Shown one piece after another: positions 51,001 to 58,548 of a stretch of 64,000 nucleotides of DNA. Position 1 is the stretch's first letter, and each line of letters opens with the position of its first letter. Source of the DNA: a virus. Both the position numbers and the translations under genes were made by a program. Under the pieces are notes generated by a model. The model worked only from the letters and a program-made list of their open reading frames with translations, ran no database searches and was not told the DNA's origin. The stretch covers positions 62,001 through 126,000 of the IMG/VR virus record IMGVR_UViG_3300031951_021456. One strand, 5' to 3'.

Positions 51001-51303
51001 ATGCACTCCCAACATCCAGCAATTATTGAATGTTTGAATAGTTTCAATTTTGAAAATGTTCACAAAATAATGGTACTTCTAGATTGGAAATATGCTATGC
51101 CTGCACCACCATATTATGCTGAGGTTCCTAATATAGAACGGCTGAAGGAATGCGCAGAATATCTATTGCGTCTATCTGTGCAGCATAGATGTGATTGGAG
51201 TAGTGGTGGATTTGAAGCGAAATATATTGTCGGGTGGGATGGTTTTGTTAAGCTTCGCTTATGCTTCGTGGCAGTTGATTGTCAGGTGAATTGTAAAGAA
51301 TAA
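51001..51303 (+). CDS. Unknown protein (100 aa)
   Basis: Alpha/beta with C-rich end (VAVDCQVNC). Stop is joined directly to the second half of a terminator loop. Confidence 0.6.
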   Translation: MHSQHPAIIECLNSFNFENVHKIMVLLDWKYAMPAPPYYAEVPNIERLKECAEYLLRLSVQHRCDWSSGGFEAKYIVGWDGFVKLRLCFVAVDCQVNCKE

Positions 51304-51330
51304 GCTAGTCTTACTGGGGATTTTTTGTGC
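51304..51330 (+). other. Half of a cassette terminator
   Basis: GCTAGTCTTACTGGGGATTT directly after the stop is the right half of the cassette terminator; the left stem is missing, a probable recombination junction. Confidence 0.7.
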
Positions 51331-51343
51331 TTAATGTTTTAAT

Positions 51344-51403
51344 GTGACACTTTAAGAACTGGCACAGTCTAGAGAACCATCCAGCCCTTAGCTGCTTTAT
51401 GAT
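51344..51403 (+). promoter_or_regulatory. Dyad-type promoter (cassette form)
   Basis: GTGACACTTTAAGAACTGGC from 51344, 32 bp after GGCAC, TATGAT 51398-51403. Confidence 0.7.
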
Positions 51404-51428
51404 ATGGAGGTATTCATCCAGGTATTTC

Positions 51429-51725
51429 ATGGCTACGCCAGCATTCAAAACAAAAAAAGGTGACCTTACAGCTTATGCCTTGGCTTGTGGATATATTGAA
51501 AAGGTGGAAATTGGAGATGATATAATAGTTCTGCAAGCTTTGGATTGCCCTAATGTATATCTCGTTTCGTTGTGGGAAGGTAAATATAATTCCCATGATA
51601 AAGATTATCGCTTGCTAACTGATGCACGAAGAGAGTTTAAGAAGCTCGTCTCTATGAAAAAACGTGCTGACACTTTAAGAACTGGCACGTTCTCAACCAC
51701 CTTTCCGCCCTTAGCTGCTGTATGA
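51429..51725 (+). CDS. Unknown protein with promoter-encoded tail (98 aa)
   Basis: ATG 51429 (after the -10). The last ~19 residues (ADTLRTGTFSTTFPPLAAV) are the translation of the next gene's dyad promoter. Core not recognised. Confidence 0.6.
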   Translation: MATPAFKTKKGDLTAYALACGYIEKVEIGDDIIVLQALDCPNVYLVSLWEGKYNSHDKDYRLLTDARREFKKLVSMKKRADTLRTGTFSTTFPPLAAV

Positions 51726-51726
51726 T
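51669..51726 (+). promoter_or_regulatory. Dyad-type promoter (cassette form)
   Basis: GACACTTTAAGAACTGGCAC 51669-51688, TATGAT 51721-51726. Confidence 0.7.
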
Positions 51727-51755
51727 GACAAGGTAAACAAAGGGAGGTTCCCACC

Positions 51756-52271
51756 ATGCCCATCACAATCTATGAATTCGGTGAATTGTCAGATGAAGCA
51801 AAAAGCATTGCATTAAATACCTTTCGTTATATCAATGTTGACTGTAACTGGCATGAAACTGTATGCGAAGATGCAGAAGTAATCGGATTAAAGATTACAG
51901 AATTTGATATTGATAGAAATACCATAAAGGGACATTTGAAACAAGATTTTTTGGATGTATGTAGGCTAATAAGAAAAAATCACGGTAAAGATACGGAAAC
52001 AAGAGACACCGCCAAAAAGTATCTTAAAGAATATATTGCAGAATACTATCGTTATAGGGGCAATGATACACAAAATTTACCAGATTTGCTGAAAGGCTTC
52101 CAATGTGAAGATGAAGCAAAGGATATAGAGATAGATTTTGCCCTCGCACTTTTGGAGGATTATTTCATCATGTTGAGAAGAGAATATGAATATCTCACAT
52201 CTGATGAAGCAGTTAAAGAATCAATTGAATTAAATGAGATGAAATTTCTAGAGAATGGTAATGTGACATAA
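51756..52271 (+). CDS. Conserved phage protein, 'FGELSDEAK' type (171 aa)
   Basis: TIYEFGELSDEAKSIALNTF followed by CNWHETVCEDAEVIGLKITE matches a broadly distributed phage family whose N-terminus reads 'F.ELsd.AKekA'. Helical. Function unknown. Confidence 0.75.
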   Translation: MPITIYEFGELSDEAKSIALNTFRYINVDCNWHETVCEDAEVIGLKITEFDIDRNTIKGHLKQDFLDVCRLIRKNHGKDTETRDTAKKYLKEYIAEYYRYRGNDTQNLPDLLKGFQCEDEAKDIEIDFALALLEDYFIMLRREYEYLTSDEAVKESIELNEMKFLENGNVT

Positions 52272-52321
52272 GCAGTGCTTATCAATAAAGGCTTGACAAT
52301 CCATATTCTTACCTGTAGTAT
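52268..52321 (+). promoter_or_regulatory. Sigma70-type promoter with dyad
   Basis: ATAAG-cagtg-CTTAT 52268-52282, TTGACA 52293-52298, TAGTAT 52316-52321. Confidence 0.8.
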
Positions 52322-52351
52322 TCTTTCATCCACATCAGGGAGGTTCCCACT

Positions 52352-52894
52352 ATGTCTCAAATTCGTCTCACCGGCCTTGATCTATTGAAGCATCATAAAA
52401 GTCAACATGAAACAAGGCACTTAAAGGTGATGTTTGCTGGATATATTAAAGATGGATTTAAGCCATCATATACAGAATACTATTCAGCATTACTTCCACT
52501 AATGTTATGGAATAAAAAGTATGAAAATACAATGAACAATGGAGGTTCTAAAATTGTTCAAAGTCTAGTGACACATCTGGTGGCGGGTGCAGATTATCAG
52601 AAAGAAAATGATCGGGTGTGTTATTTGAGTAATGGTGATGCTGCTATTTACTATTATGGGCAGTTAATATGCATTGTAAATTTTAATAATAATTATATAA
52701 CGATTCAGCCCAATTTAATGAGAACAAAATCCACAAAAGAACGTTTGAATAGAATTTTGATGAAATTCACTGGATGTCAACTATTTCAAAAAGAAAAGAA
52801 GTGGTATGTTTATGATCCAGAAAGAGATCAAGATAGTTTAGTGCCTGAGGGAGCTTGCTTCAGAGTAGATTTTATCGGCTCCTGTCCAGAATAG
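52352..52894 (+). CDS. RTKSTKERLN-type paralogue 2 (180 aa)
   Basis: Shares the RTKSTKERLNRILMKFTGC helix and FQKEKKWYVYDPERD end with the 41381 and 57182 genes. The N-terminal 60 residues differ. Function unknown. Confidence 0.7.
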   Translation: MSQIRLTGLDLLKHHKSQHETRHLKVMFAGYIKDGFKPSYTEYYSALLPLMLWNKKYENTMNNGGSKIVQSLVTHLVAGADYQKENDRVCYLSNGDAAIYYYGQLICIVNFNNNYITIQPNLMRTKSTKERLNRILMKFTGCQLFQKEKKWYVYDPERDQDSLVPEGACFRVDFIGSCPE

Positions 52895-52909
52895 GACATA
52901 AGAGATACT

Positions 52910-52953
52910 AATGCCTTAAGTGATTGACAGATCCCCTTAAGGCATTCTAAGAT
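52910..52953 (+). promoter_or_regulatory. Sigma70-type promoter straddled by perfect inverted repeat
   Basis: AATGCCTTAAG/CTTAAGGCATT, TTGACA 52924-52929, TAAGAT 52948-52953. Confidence 0.8.
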
Positions 52954-52984
52954 AATCAAGTAAACCAAGGGAGGTTCCCCAATC

Positions 52985-53401
52985 ATGGCTCAAACTTTCA
53001 ACAATTGGTCTGAAGTTCCTGCATCAATTGAAGCAAAGATCCGAAAAATTTGGAATGGTGACGGAGCTTCAACATACGAAAAAAGTCATGATGAAAACGG
53101 TGAAGAAATTACAGTCTATAAATTATCAGACTACAAAGTGATTTTCAATACTGATTTTTTGACCGATGCTCAGAAAATTAAATTCTTTGAGTTGGCATGG
53201 ACCTATAGATTAAATCTTGCAGACTTTCTGCATAATTTAACATTTGAACCTGAATGTGTAAGGATATATGATGAAGTATATCATATCCCCGGAATTGTTG
53301 TAGGAACCTGGCCACATTGCAACCTATATGGTGGGATGGATGAAAACGGACATATTCATACTCAATTATGGTTCAGCTTTCTTAAATCTTATCAGAGCTA
53401 A
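52985..53401 (+). CDS. Unknown protein (138 aa)
   Basis: Mixed alpha/beta with a C-terminal GGMDENGHIHTQLWF strand pair. Not recognised. Confidence 0.6.
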   Translation: MAQTFNNWSEVPASIEAKIRKIWNGDGASTYEKSHDENGEEITVYKLSDYKVIFNTDFLTDAQKIKFFELAWTYRLNLADFLHNLTFEPECVRIYDEVYHIPGIVVGTWPHCNLYGGMDENGHIHTQLWFSFLKSYQS

Positions 53402-53427
53402 AAACATGTAGGCCTATAAGAGATACT

Positions 53428-53471
53428 AATACCTTAAGGTCTTGACAAAAGCCCTTAAGGTATTTTAGTAT
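53428..53471 (+). promoter_or_regulatory. Sigma70-type promoter straddled by perfect inverted repeat
   Basis: AATACCTTAAGG/CCTTAAGGTATT, TTGACA 53442-53447, TAGTAT 53466-53471. Confidence 0.8.
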
Positions 53472-53503
53472 AATCAAGTAAACACATCAGGGAGGTTCCC
53501 ACC

Positions 53504-53836
53504 ATGATTGATTCTTTATATCAAGATGGAGAGATTAGATTTTTGAGGCATTTTTCTACAAGAGGAGGTAGATATATTTCAAATAGGCTAAATCTAAAGG
53601 GAAAAAATGCAGAAAAAATTAGCAATAGTCTGTCAGGTTTCTTCTGGAATTTACATGCTGCAATTGTGGTTAAAAATTTGAATGAAATGAAAGCCAATAA
53701 AATTACTAATCCATATGTAAATGGCTGCAAAATGATATATGAAGAAATTCTTGAGAATCCGCAATATATGTTTCTTCCAAAATGGGTTAAGGACGATTTA
53801 GTTATTGCTGGTAAATTTTTGAGTTACGAAAAATAA
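53504..53836 (+). CDS. Helical protein (110 aa)
   Basis: Helix-rich; LPKWVKDDLVIAGKFL at the end loosely resembles CPQWVKISLVQHCEHL in the 58605 gene. Confidence 0.6.
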   Translation: MIDSLYQDGEIRFLRHFSTRGGRYISNRLNLKGKNAEKISNSLSGFFWNLHAAIVVKNLNEMKANKITNPYVNGCKMIYEEILENPQYMFLPKWVKDDLVIAGKFLSYEK

Positions 53837-53849
53837 GACAATCTTCCAT

Positions 53850-53906
53850 CTCTAGGGTGACACTTTAAGAACCGGCACACCCTAGAGAACCTTCTGGCCC
53901 TTAGCT
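53850..53906 (+). promoter_or_regulatory. Dyad-type promoter flanked by extra 10-bp inverted repeat
   Basis: GTGACACTTTAAGAACCGGC from 53857; outer arms CTCTAGGGTG/CACCCTAGAG (53850-53859, 53878-53887) enclose it; TAAAAT 53901-53906. Confidence 0.7.
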
Positions 53907-53944
53907 GCTGTAAAATAAGCAAGTAAACCACAAGGGAGGTTCCT

Positions 53945-54286
53945 TTGACTGCAACAATCTATCAACAATTACTTGAGCACTCTAAAGGTTTAATAGAGAT
54001 TCATGAAACTGATTTAACCATTCACGATCAAAACAGAATAAAGACATTTGAGCCAGGTTCAAAATGGTTATGGGTTTGTTATCAGTGTGGAACATATTTA
54101 ACAAAATGGGAGAGTAAATTCACATCAGAACTTTTATATTATATCGTGGAGAGGAATGGCTGTCCAGATTGCAAAGTCTTCATCATTGAATGTAATGAAG
54201 AATTAAATGGAAATGTTATAGAGAAACAAGCAGCAGAATTGTGGATTCAAAAGAAATATGAGAATTCCTTATCAATAAAGGCTTGA
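53945..54286 (+). CDS. Zinc-ribbon protein, TTG start (113 aa)
   Basis: TTG directly follows GGGAGGTTCCT. Two CxxC knuckles (CYQC, CPDC) about 33 residues apart form a zinc ribbon. Ends inside the next TTGACA. Confidence 0.7.
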   Translation: MTATIYQQLLEHSKGLIEIHETDLTIHDQNRIKTFEPGSKWLWVCYQCGTYLTKWESKFTSELLYYIVERNGCPDCKVFIIECNEELNGNVIEKQAAELWIQKKYENSLSIKA

Positions 54287-54311
54287 CAAACCATACTCTT
54301 ACCTGTAGTAT
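54258..54311 (+). promoter_or_regulatory. Sigma70-type promoter with dyad
   Basis: ATGAG-aattc-CTTAT 54258-54272, TTGACA 54283-54288, TAGTAT 54306-54311. Confidence 0.75.
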
Positions 54312-54338
54312 TCTTTCACTCACATCAGAGAGGTTCTC

Positions 54339-54743
54339 ATGTTTTTAGGTAAACATCAAAAAGGTCTCATTACTTATCTCGTAAAACGGAAAAATTACAC
54401 TGGCATTTGTGGCCAAGATATGAGAGATGTTCTTAATAGGCTAGTAAAAAGAGGTATAATTAAGTATAAAAAAATTGAGTATAATTATGGAACATATGAA
54501 TATGAAGTAACATTAACTATTCCAGATATTCATTACATTACATCTGAAGAAGCTAATAATATGAATAGTTTTCAGCGATATAAAGAGCTTAGGGGTGAAC
54601 CTTATAGAGAAGGATTCTTTTTTATTACAAACCCACAATTACTTTCTAATAAGACACATTATTCACGACAACATGAAGAATTTGGACCATTCTCTAGTAT
54701 AGAAGAAGCTGTTGTATTTTATGCAAGTAATAGAAAATTTTAA
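54339..54743 (+). CDS. Winged-helix-like protein (134 aa)
   Basis: N-terminal ITYLVKRKN...QDMRDVLNRLVKRGIIKYKK resembles a winged-helix core; the C-terminal half is unrecognised. Could regulate or bind DNA. Confidence 0.6.
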   Translation: MFLGKHQKGLITYLVKRKNYTGICGQDMRDVLNRLVKRGIIKYKKIEYNYGTYEYEVTLTIPDIHYITSEEANNMNSFQRYKELRGEPYREGFFFITNPQLLSNKTHYSRQHEEFGPFSSIEEAVVFYASNRKF

Positions 54744-54765
54744 TAAAATGTGTTTTTAATCGTTT

Positions 54766-54891
54766 TTATTGATAATCATTCTCAATAAGGTGTTTTAAGT
54801 GTTTTATTGATCTTATTGATAATCATTCTCAATAAGGTGTTTTAAGTATATTGAAGGTCTTAAATGTTTTATTGATAATCATTCTCAATAA
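54766..54891. promoter_or_regulatory. Three Fur-box-like operators
   Basis: TGATAATCATTCTCA occurs three times (within 54766-54788, 54813-54835, 54869-54891), flanked by TTA/TAA that complete a 7-bp dyad. It differs by one base from the classical 7-1-7 Fur box TGATAATNATTATCA. Each copy is followed by GGTNTTTTA. The intergenic region has no gene. Confidence 0.6.
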
Positions 54892-54977
54892 GGTATTTTA
54901 GGTATTTTAGGTATTTTAAGTGTCTTATTGGTCTGATGATCTTAGCGGACTAGGACCACACACTCTAAGACACTCAA

Positions 54978-55033
54978 GGACAGAAGAAAAACCGGCACAA
55001 TAAAACCCACAGAACGATCATAACCGCTAAGAT
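54978..55033 (+). promoter_or_regulatory. Dyad-type promoter
   Basis: GGACAGAAGAAAAACCGGCA from 54978, TAAGAT 55028-55033. A 10-bp inverted repeat ATCTTAGCGG/CCGCTAAGAT (54939-54948, 55024-55033) has its right arm on the -10. Confidence 0.5.
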
Positions 55034-55055
55034 GTAAAAGTCATTCAATCATTCC

Positions 55056-55271
55056 ATGGCCACCCACAACATTTTTCCAGCCTACAAAGGGCTAGTTAAA
55101 GTGTCCAAACTGCGCAAAAAGATTGGCCAACAAAGATATACAATCTCAGCAAAAATCACCCCAGACTTTACATTTGAAACAATAATTCCAGCATATAACA
55201 GAGAGGATGCAATTTTCCGTGCTACAGCATACTTTCCAAATGGAAGATTCGTCAAAGTGAATAACAAATGA
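55056..55271 (+). CDS. Small unknown protein, FPNGKF type 1 (71 aa)
   Basis: C-terminal EDAIFRATAYFPNGRFVKVN resembles the 59174 gene (QDAINQARDIFPNGKFTGAK). Basic N-terminal half. First gene behind the Fur-like boxes. Confidence 0.6.
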   Translation: MATHNIFPAYKGLVKVSKLRKKIGQQRYTISAKITPDFTFETIIPAYNREDAIFRATAYFPNGRFVKVNNK

Positions 55272-55275
55272 GACT

Positions 55276-55332
55276 GTGACACTTTAAGAACTGGCATGTT
55301 CTCAACCACCTTTCCGCCTTTAGCTGTAGGAT
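55276..55332 (+). promoter_or_regulatory. Dyad-type promoter (cassette form, shortened spacer)
   Basis: GTGACACTTTAAGAACTGGC from 55276; TAGGAT 55327-55332, 3 bp closer than usual. Confidence 0.65.
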
Positions 55333-55359
55333 ATGGAGGCAAACAAAGGGAGGTTTCCC

Positions 55360-55581
55360 GTGAAATTGATCAGTAATCACGAGGATAACATTAAAAGGGA
55401 GCTTTATACAATTGAAAATAATGGGGATAAATTTACACTCATTTGGTATGTTAATCCAACTACAAAAACAATTATTGATGTTGAACTGAGAGATGCATCC
55501 GGGGTATCTGTTTTTGATCCTGCCTTACTTGAGGAGATTGAAACCTTTGTAGTTGATACACTTATTGAACGTCAATCTTAA
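55360..55581 (+). CDS. Small unknown protein, GTG start (73 aa)
   Basis: GTG after GGGAGGTTTCCC. Alpha/beta with acidic ends; no motif. Confidence 0.6.
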   Translation: MKLISNHEDNIKRELYTIENNGDKFTLIWYVNPTTKTIIDVELRDASGVSVFDPALLEEIETFVVDTLIERQS

Positions 55582-55582
55582 G

Positions 55583-55643
55583 ATAAGCATTTCTTATCAT
55601 AGACTCTAGAGTGCTCAAAGTGTGCTAGAGTCTTAACTATAAA
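55583..55643 (+). promoter_or_regulatory. Promoter with dyad and inverted repeat, weak -35
   Basis: ATAAG-N5-CTTAT 55583-55597; AGACTCTAG/CTAGAGTCT arms (55601-55609, 55625-55633); TATAAA 55638-55643, but TCAAAG replaces TTGACA. Confidence 0.6.
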
Positions 55644-55661
55644 TCAAGGGAGGTTCCCGCA

Positions 55662-56045
55662 ATGGCTAAAGAAACCACATCACAGATTGTTTCAAAGTAT
55701 AAGTGTCTCATTGTAAACATTTTAGCAGGAGCTAAAATAACCAAACCGACGGGTCTTGAGCTTATGGGGCAATTGAGTAATTTGTGGTCAGATGAAGAAT
55801 TTAGCAGCTTGTCATTATATGCAAAGGAAGAACTATTTGAATACTCAGACAATAAAAGGATACAGCTTACTGATGAATATACAGTATCACTTTACACTGA
55901 TGATAATGGCAATAAAAGTATATCAAACAAAACCGAATTTGCATGTGAGCCATCCATTTATTGGTATGAAGTCAAAGAGATATGCTCAAATGATGGAACA
56001 ATGGTAATAATCAAAACACCTACAGATAAAGTATATCTTGAGTAA
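55662..56045 (+). CDS. Unknown protein (127 aa)
   Basis: Starts MAKETTSQIVSKYKCLIVNI; alpha/beta. Starts with MAKE like 56154 and 59174 (shared leader region). No motif. Confidence 0.6.
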   Translation: MAKETTSQIVSKYKCLIVNILAGAKITKPTGLELMGQLSNLWSDEEFSSLSLYAKEELFEYSDNKRIQLTDEYTVSLYTDDNGNKSISNKTEFACEPSIYWYEVKEICSNDGTMVIIKTPTDKVYLE

Positions 56046-56081
56046 GTCTTATAGGTATATTAAGCTCTCATAAGAGATGCT

Positions 56082-56125
56082 AATGCCTTAAGTGATTGAC
56101 AGATCCCCTTAAGGCATTCTAGTAT
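56082..56125 (+). promoter_or_regulatory. Sigma70-type promoter straddled by perfect inverted repeat
   Basis: AATGCCTTAAG/CTTAAGGCATT, TTGACA 56096-56101, TAGTAT 56120-56125. Confidence 0.8.
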
Positions 56126-56153
56126 AGTCAAGTAAACCAAAGGGAGGTTCCCC

Positions 56154-56324
56154 ATGGCTAAAGAAAGTTTCAGGGAAAAGATCATCGGCTTGGCTATAGG
56201 TTGTGATTATACACATGATGACTCCTGCGCAACATGGGAATCAATAGCACGGGAGCTGATTGCTCAGATGAGCGAACAAGATTGCCAGGATTTCTATGAT
56301 TATTTCATGGACAATTGCATGTAA
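56154..56324 (+). CDS. Small unknown protein (56 aa)
   Basis: MAKESFREKIIGLAIGCDYT then a helical, Cys-containing end (EQDCQDFYDYFMDNCM). First five codons identical to those of the 59174 gene. Confidence 0.6.
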   Translation: MAKESFREKIIGLAIGCDYTHDDSCATWESIARELIAQMSEQDCQDFYDYFMDNCM

Positions 56325-56366
56325 CTGATAAGCTCCAATCTTTCCACCAACACCGCTTTTTTCACC

Positions 56367-56966
56367 ATGGCTAATTTGATTGATTCTGGAATTGACTACG
56401 GAATGGGACGGACTAATGTTGATATGGATAATGGGATCCGTTACGGCTTCATTCCCGCTAATGATCTTGCATCCCACGCATGGGATACTATCATGAACGA
56501 CGGTGAAGATTTAGACTATACGGAAGCAATTGAAAATTTGAAAGATGAATTAGCTAGAACGATAAAAAGCACAGTGGAAGACTATGATCCCCGTTTCGAC
56601 TGCAAACAAGCAGCAGAGGATATAGTGGATGCAATGGAATTTATTCTAGAGTCTAGCGGAGATTGCACAAGGTACAAATACGAAAATAAAGGGTTGGAAT
56701 TTTCTACGTTATCCGATGGCGATTTAGTAGTGATAAAATCCCCGTACTTTACCTACTGCGGCCACTGTTCCCCTTGCGCGCCTGGTGGAGGTTATCTTAA
56801 GTCTGGGGGATCTGTAAAGACCTACTGTCTTGGACCGGAATGGTTTGACGAGAATTCCCCTATACCCTACGTTTGCTATAGAGTGTCAGACGGATCCCCC
56901 TTGTCTCCTCATGACTACTTGCATCCACAAGACGGGCTAGTTTTAACTGTTTCAATAGAACCTTAA
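56367..56966 (+). CDS. Cys-rich unknown protein (199 aa)
   Basis: N-terminal GIDYGMGRTNVDMDNGIRYG, then a helix, then a Cys-rich CGHCSPCAPGGGYLKSGG...YCLGPEWFD segment likely binding metal. I associate this pattern with conserved phage proteins of unknown role. Higher GC than neighbours. Confidence 0.7.
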   Translation: MANLIDSGIDYGMGRTNVDMDNGIRYGFIPANDLASHAWDTIMNDGEDLDYTEAIENLKDELARTIKSTVEDYDPRFDCKQAAEDIVDAMEFILESSGDCTRYKYENKGLEFSTLSDGDLVVIKSPYFTYCGHCSPCAPGGGYLKSGGSVKTYCLGPEWFDENSPIPYVCYRVSDGSPLSPHDYLHPQDGLVLTVSIEP

Positions 56967-57098
56967 AAGAATAAAGGAAATAAGGCAACCAAAATCTATT
57001 AAGAGACTTCAATAAGCGATGGAATAATTCTAGTATTTGATTGCAGATACTCTGCTCATTATATCAATCCTTGTGGCTTTTAGGTATATCAGGCTCCC

Positions 57099-57152
57099 AT
57101 AAGGTATTCTTATCATTCAAAGCTTGACAAGCCATAATTTTAGTCTTATTGT
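57099..57152 (+). promoter_or_regulatory. Sigma70-type promoter with dyad
   Basis: ATAAG-gtatt-CTTAT 57099-57113, TTGACA 57124-57129, TATTGT 57147-57152. 56967-57098 contains no gene. Confidence 0.75.
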
Positions 57153-57181
57153 TCCTTTGTTCACTCATTCAGGTTTCAATC

Positions 57182-57484
57182 ATGCGCAAAATTGAAGAAA
57201 AGATGATTGATGCAATCAATTATCGCAAAAATTGGTCTTGCGATAACACAATGGTTGAGATTTTTGATAATGAAATTATCGTCAAATTACATTTTCACCC
57301 CATCGCTAGAATTAATAAAAATAGCATTAAACTTTCATCGTTTGGTTATGAAACAAGAACCACAAAATCTAGACTTAATGCTATTCTTAGTCACTTTGGT
57401 AAAGAAAGAATCTATCAGCAAGATTTTGTTTGGTATATAAATAATGAACTTTTTATTGATGGAATGTCTATATCATTGGTTTAA
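57182..57484 (+). CDS. RTKSTKERLN-type paralogue 3 (100 aa)
   Basis: ATG 57182. SFGYETRTTKSRLNAILSHF and QQDFVWYINNE correspond to the shared block of the 41381 and 52352 genes; shortest member. Confidence 0.7.
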   Translation: MRKIEEKMIDAINYRKNWSCDNTMVEIFDNEIIVKLHFHPIARINKNSIKLSSFGYETRTTKSRLNAILSHFGKERIYQQDFVWYINNELFIDGMSISLV

Positions 57485-57485
57485 T

Positions 57486-57550
57486 CTTATGAGAGCTTGA
57501 TATACCTTAAGACATTAGAAAATCTTATAGGTATATCAAGCTCTCATAAG
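57486..57550. repeat. Long inverted repeat, about 22 bp per arm
   Basis: From 57486, CTTATGAGAGCTTGATATAC continues to CCT (57507); its complement lies at 57529-57550, with a further 5-bp stem inside. The right arm belongs to a cassette element repeated at other promoters. Confidence 0.85.
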
Positions 57551-57600
57551 GTATTCTTATCATTCAAAGCTTGACAATATCCCTTCAGACACTCTAAGAT
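57546..57600 (+). promoter_or_regulatory. Sigma70-type promoter with dyad
   Basis: ATAAG-gtatt-CTTAT 57546-57560, TTGACA 57571-57576, 18 bp, TAAGAT 57595-57600. Confidence 0.75.
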
Positions 57601-57627
57601 AAACAAGTAAACAAAAAGGAGGTTCCT

Positions 57628-57822
57628 TTGAGCACTGAGCTAGAACGAATCCAAAAAGAAAAATTCAAAGAATGCCTTAAAGGTCTTCCAGAATTTATTA
57701 TGTCTGGAGCAACCTATGAGCAGTGCTTGCTTAAAGTTTTGGAAGAATGTGATTGGTGTTTCTACACTCAAGAAGAAGATAATTTAGTTAAATCTATTCA
57801 CTCTTACTTCTCCAAACCATGA
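57628..57822 (+). CDS. Small unknown protein, TTG start (64 aa)
   Basis: TTG after GGAGGTTCCT. Helical; overlaps the next gene by ATGA. Confidence 0.6.
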   Translation: MSTELERIQKEKFKECLKGLPEFIMSGATYEQCLLKVLEECDWCFYTQEEDNLVKSIHSYFSKP

Positions 57823-58145
57823 GACTACCATCCATCAAGACAATCTCATCAAATTTTCCAGATCTTTCAAAGGAAGATGTAAAGAAAGTTAGACAATTAC
57901 TTGAGAAGTATTACTATAGACCTATCGTATGTTTGCAAAAAATAAACAAGGTAATTGAAGGCCACGGCCTTGAGTATATTGCAGATGTGGAAGATGATGG
58001 AATAAATTTTAATGGCGTGGAATATGTCAATATGGGTGATAGTTATGCTTCAACAATTTGCTATGATCGTAGTAGTGGGAGAATGTTTATATCATGCTGG
58101 GAAGATGTAGTCGTGAAAAATCTTAAGCGCTTCGGAGGCCCATAA
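57819..58145 (+). CDS. Unknown protein (108 aa)
   Basis: N-terminal helical segment and beta C-terminal half; not recognised. Coupled to the previous gene. Confidence 0.6.
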   Translation: MRLPSIKTISSNFPDLSKEDVKKVRQLLEKYYYRPIVCLQKINKVIEGHGLEYIADVEDDGINFNGVEYVNMGDSYASTICYDRSSGRMFISCWEDVVVKNLKRFGGP

Positions 58146-58166
58146 GATCTTTTAATGTCTCAAGGG

Positions 58167-58195
58167 TTGACAGGAGATAATTTTAGTCTTATTGT
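58167..58195 (+). promoter_or_regulatory. Sigma70-type promoter (hybrid halves)
   Basis: TTGACA 58167-58172, TATTGT 58190-58195. Left flank resembles the CTCAAGG type, right flank the 57124 type. Confidence 0.7.
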
Positions 58196-58219
58196 TCCTT
58201 TGTTCATTCATTTTTCATC

Positions 58220-58504
58220 ATGAATCTTTCACAAGGAGAAATTAAAATTATTCTTGAATCCCATTGTAGGCGCTATCTTGATATGTTAAATCAAGAAGAA
58301 CTTTATAGTTATGCACTTAATTCTATGATGAATTCTTATGAGAAAAATCCAGGCTACTCTGACACTGATCTAAACCTTTTAGTTCGTGATATATTTAAGC
58401 TTGAAGGAAATGATGTCGATTCTGTATCAGAATTCTTAACCGGTTGCGGGATCTCCGATGATAATGTGGATCAGTTAATAGTAGATAGTCTTATTGATAG
58501 TTAA
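58220..58504 (+). CDS. Helical acidic protein (94 aa)
   Basis: Long helices with Asp/Glu-rich surface. No motif. Confidence 0.6.
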   Translation: MNLSQGEIKIILESHCRRYLDMLNQEELYSYALNSMMNSYEKNPGYSDTDLNLLVRDIFKLEGNDVDSVSEFLTGCGISDDNVDQLIVDSLIDS

Positions 58505-58548
58505 GAGGTTTATCAAGCTCTCATAAGATCTTCTAATGCCCTTAAGGG

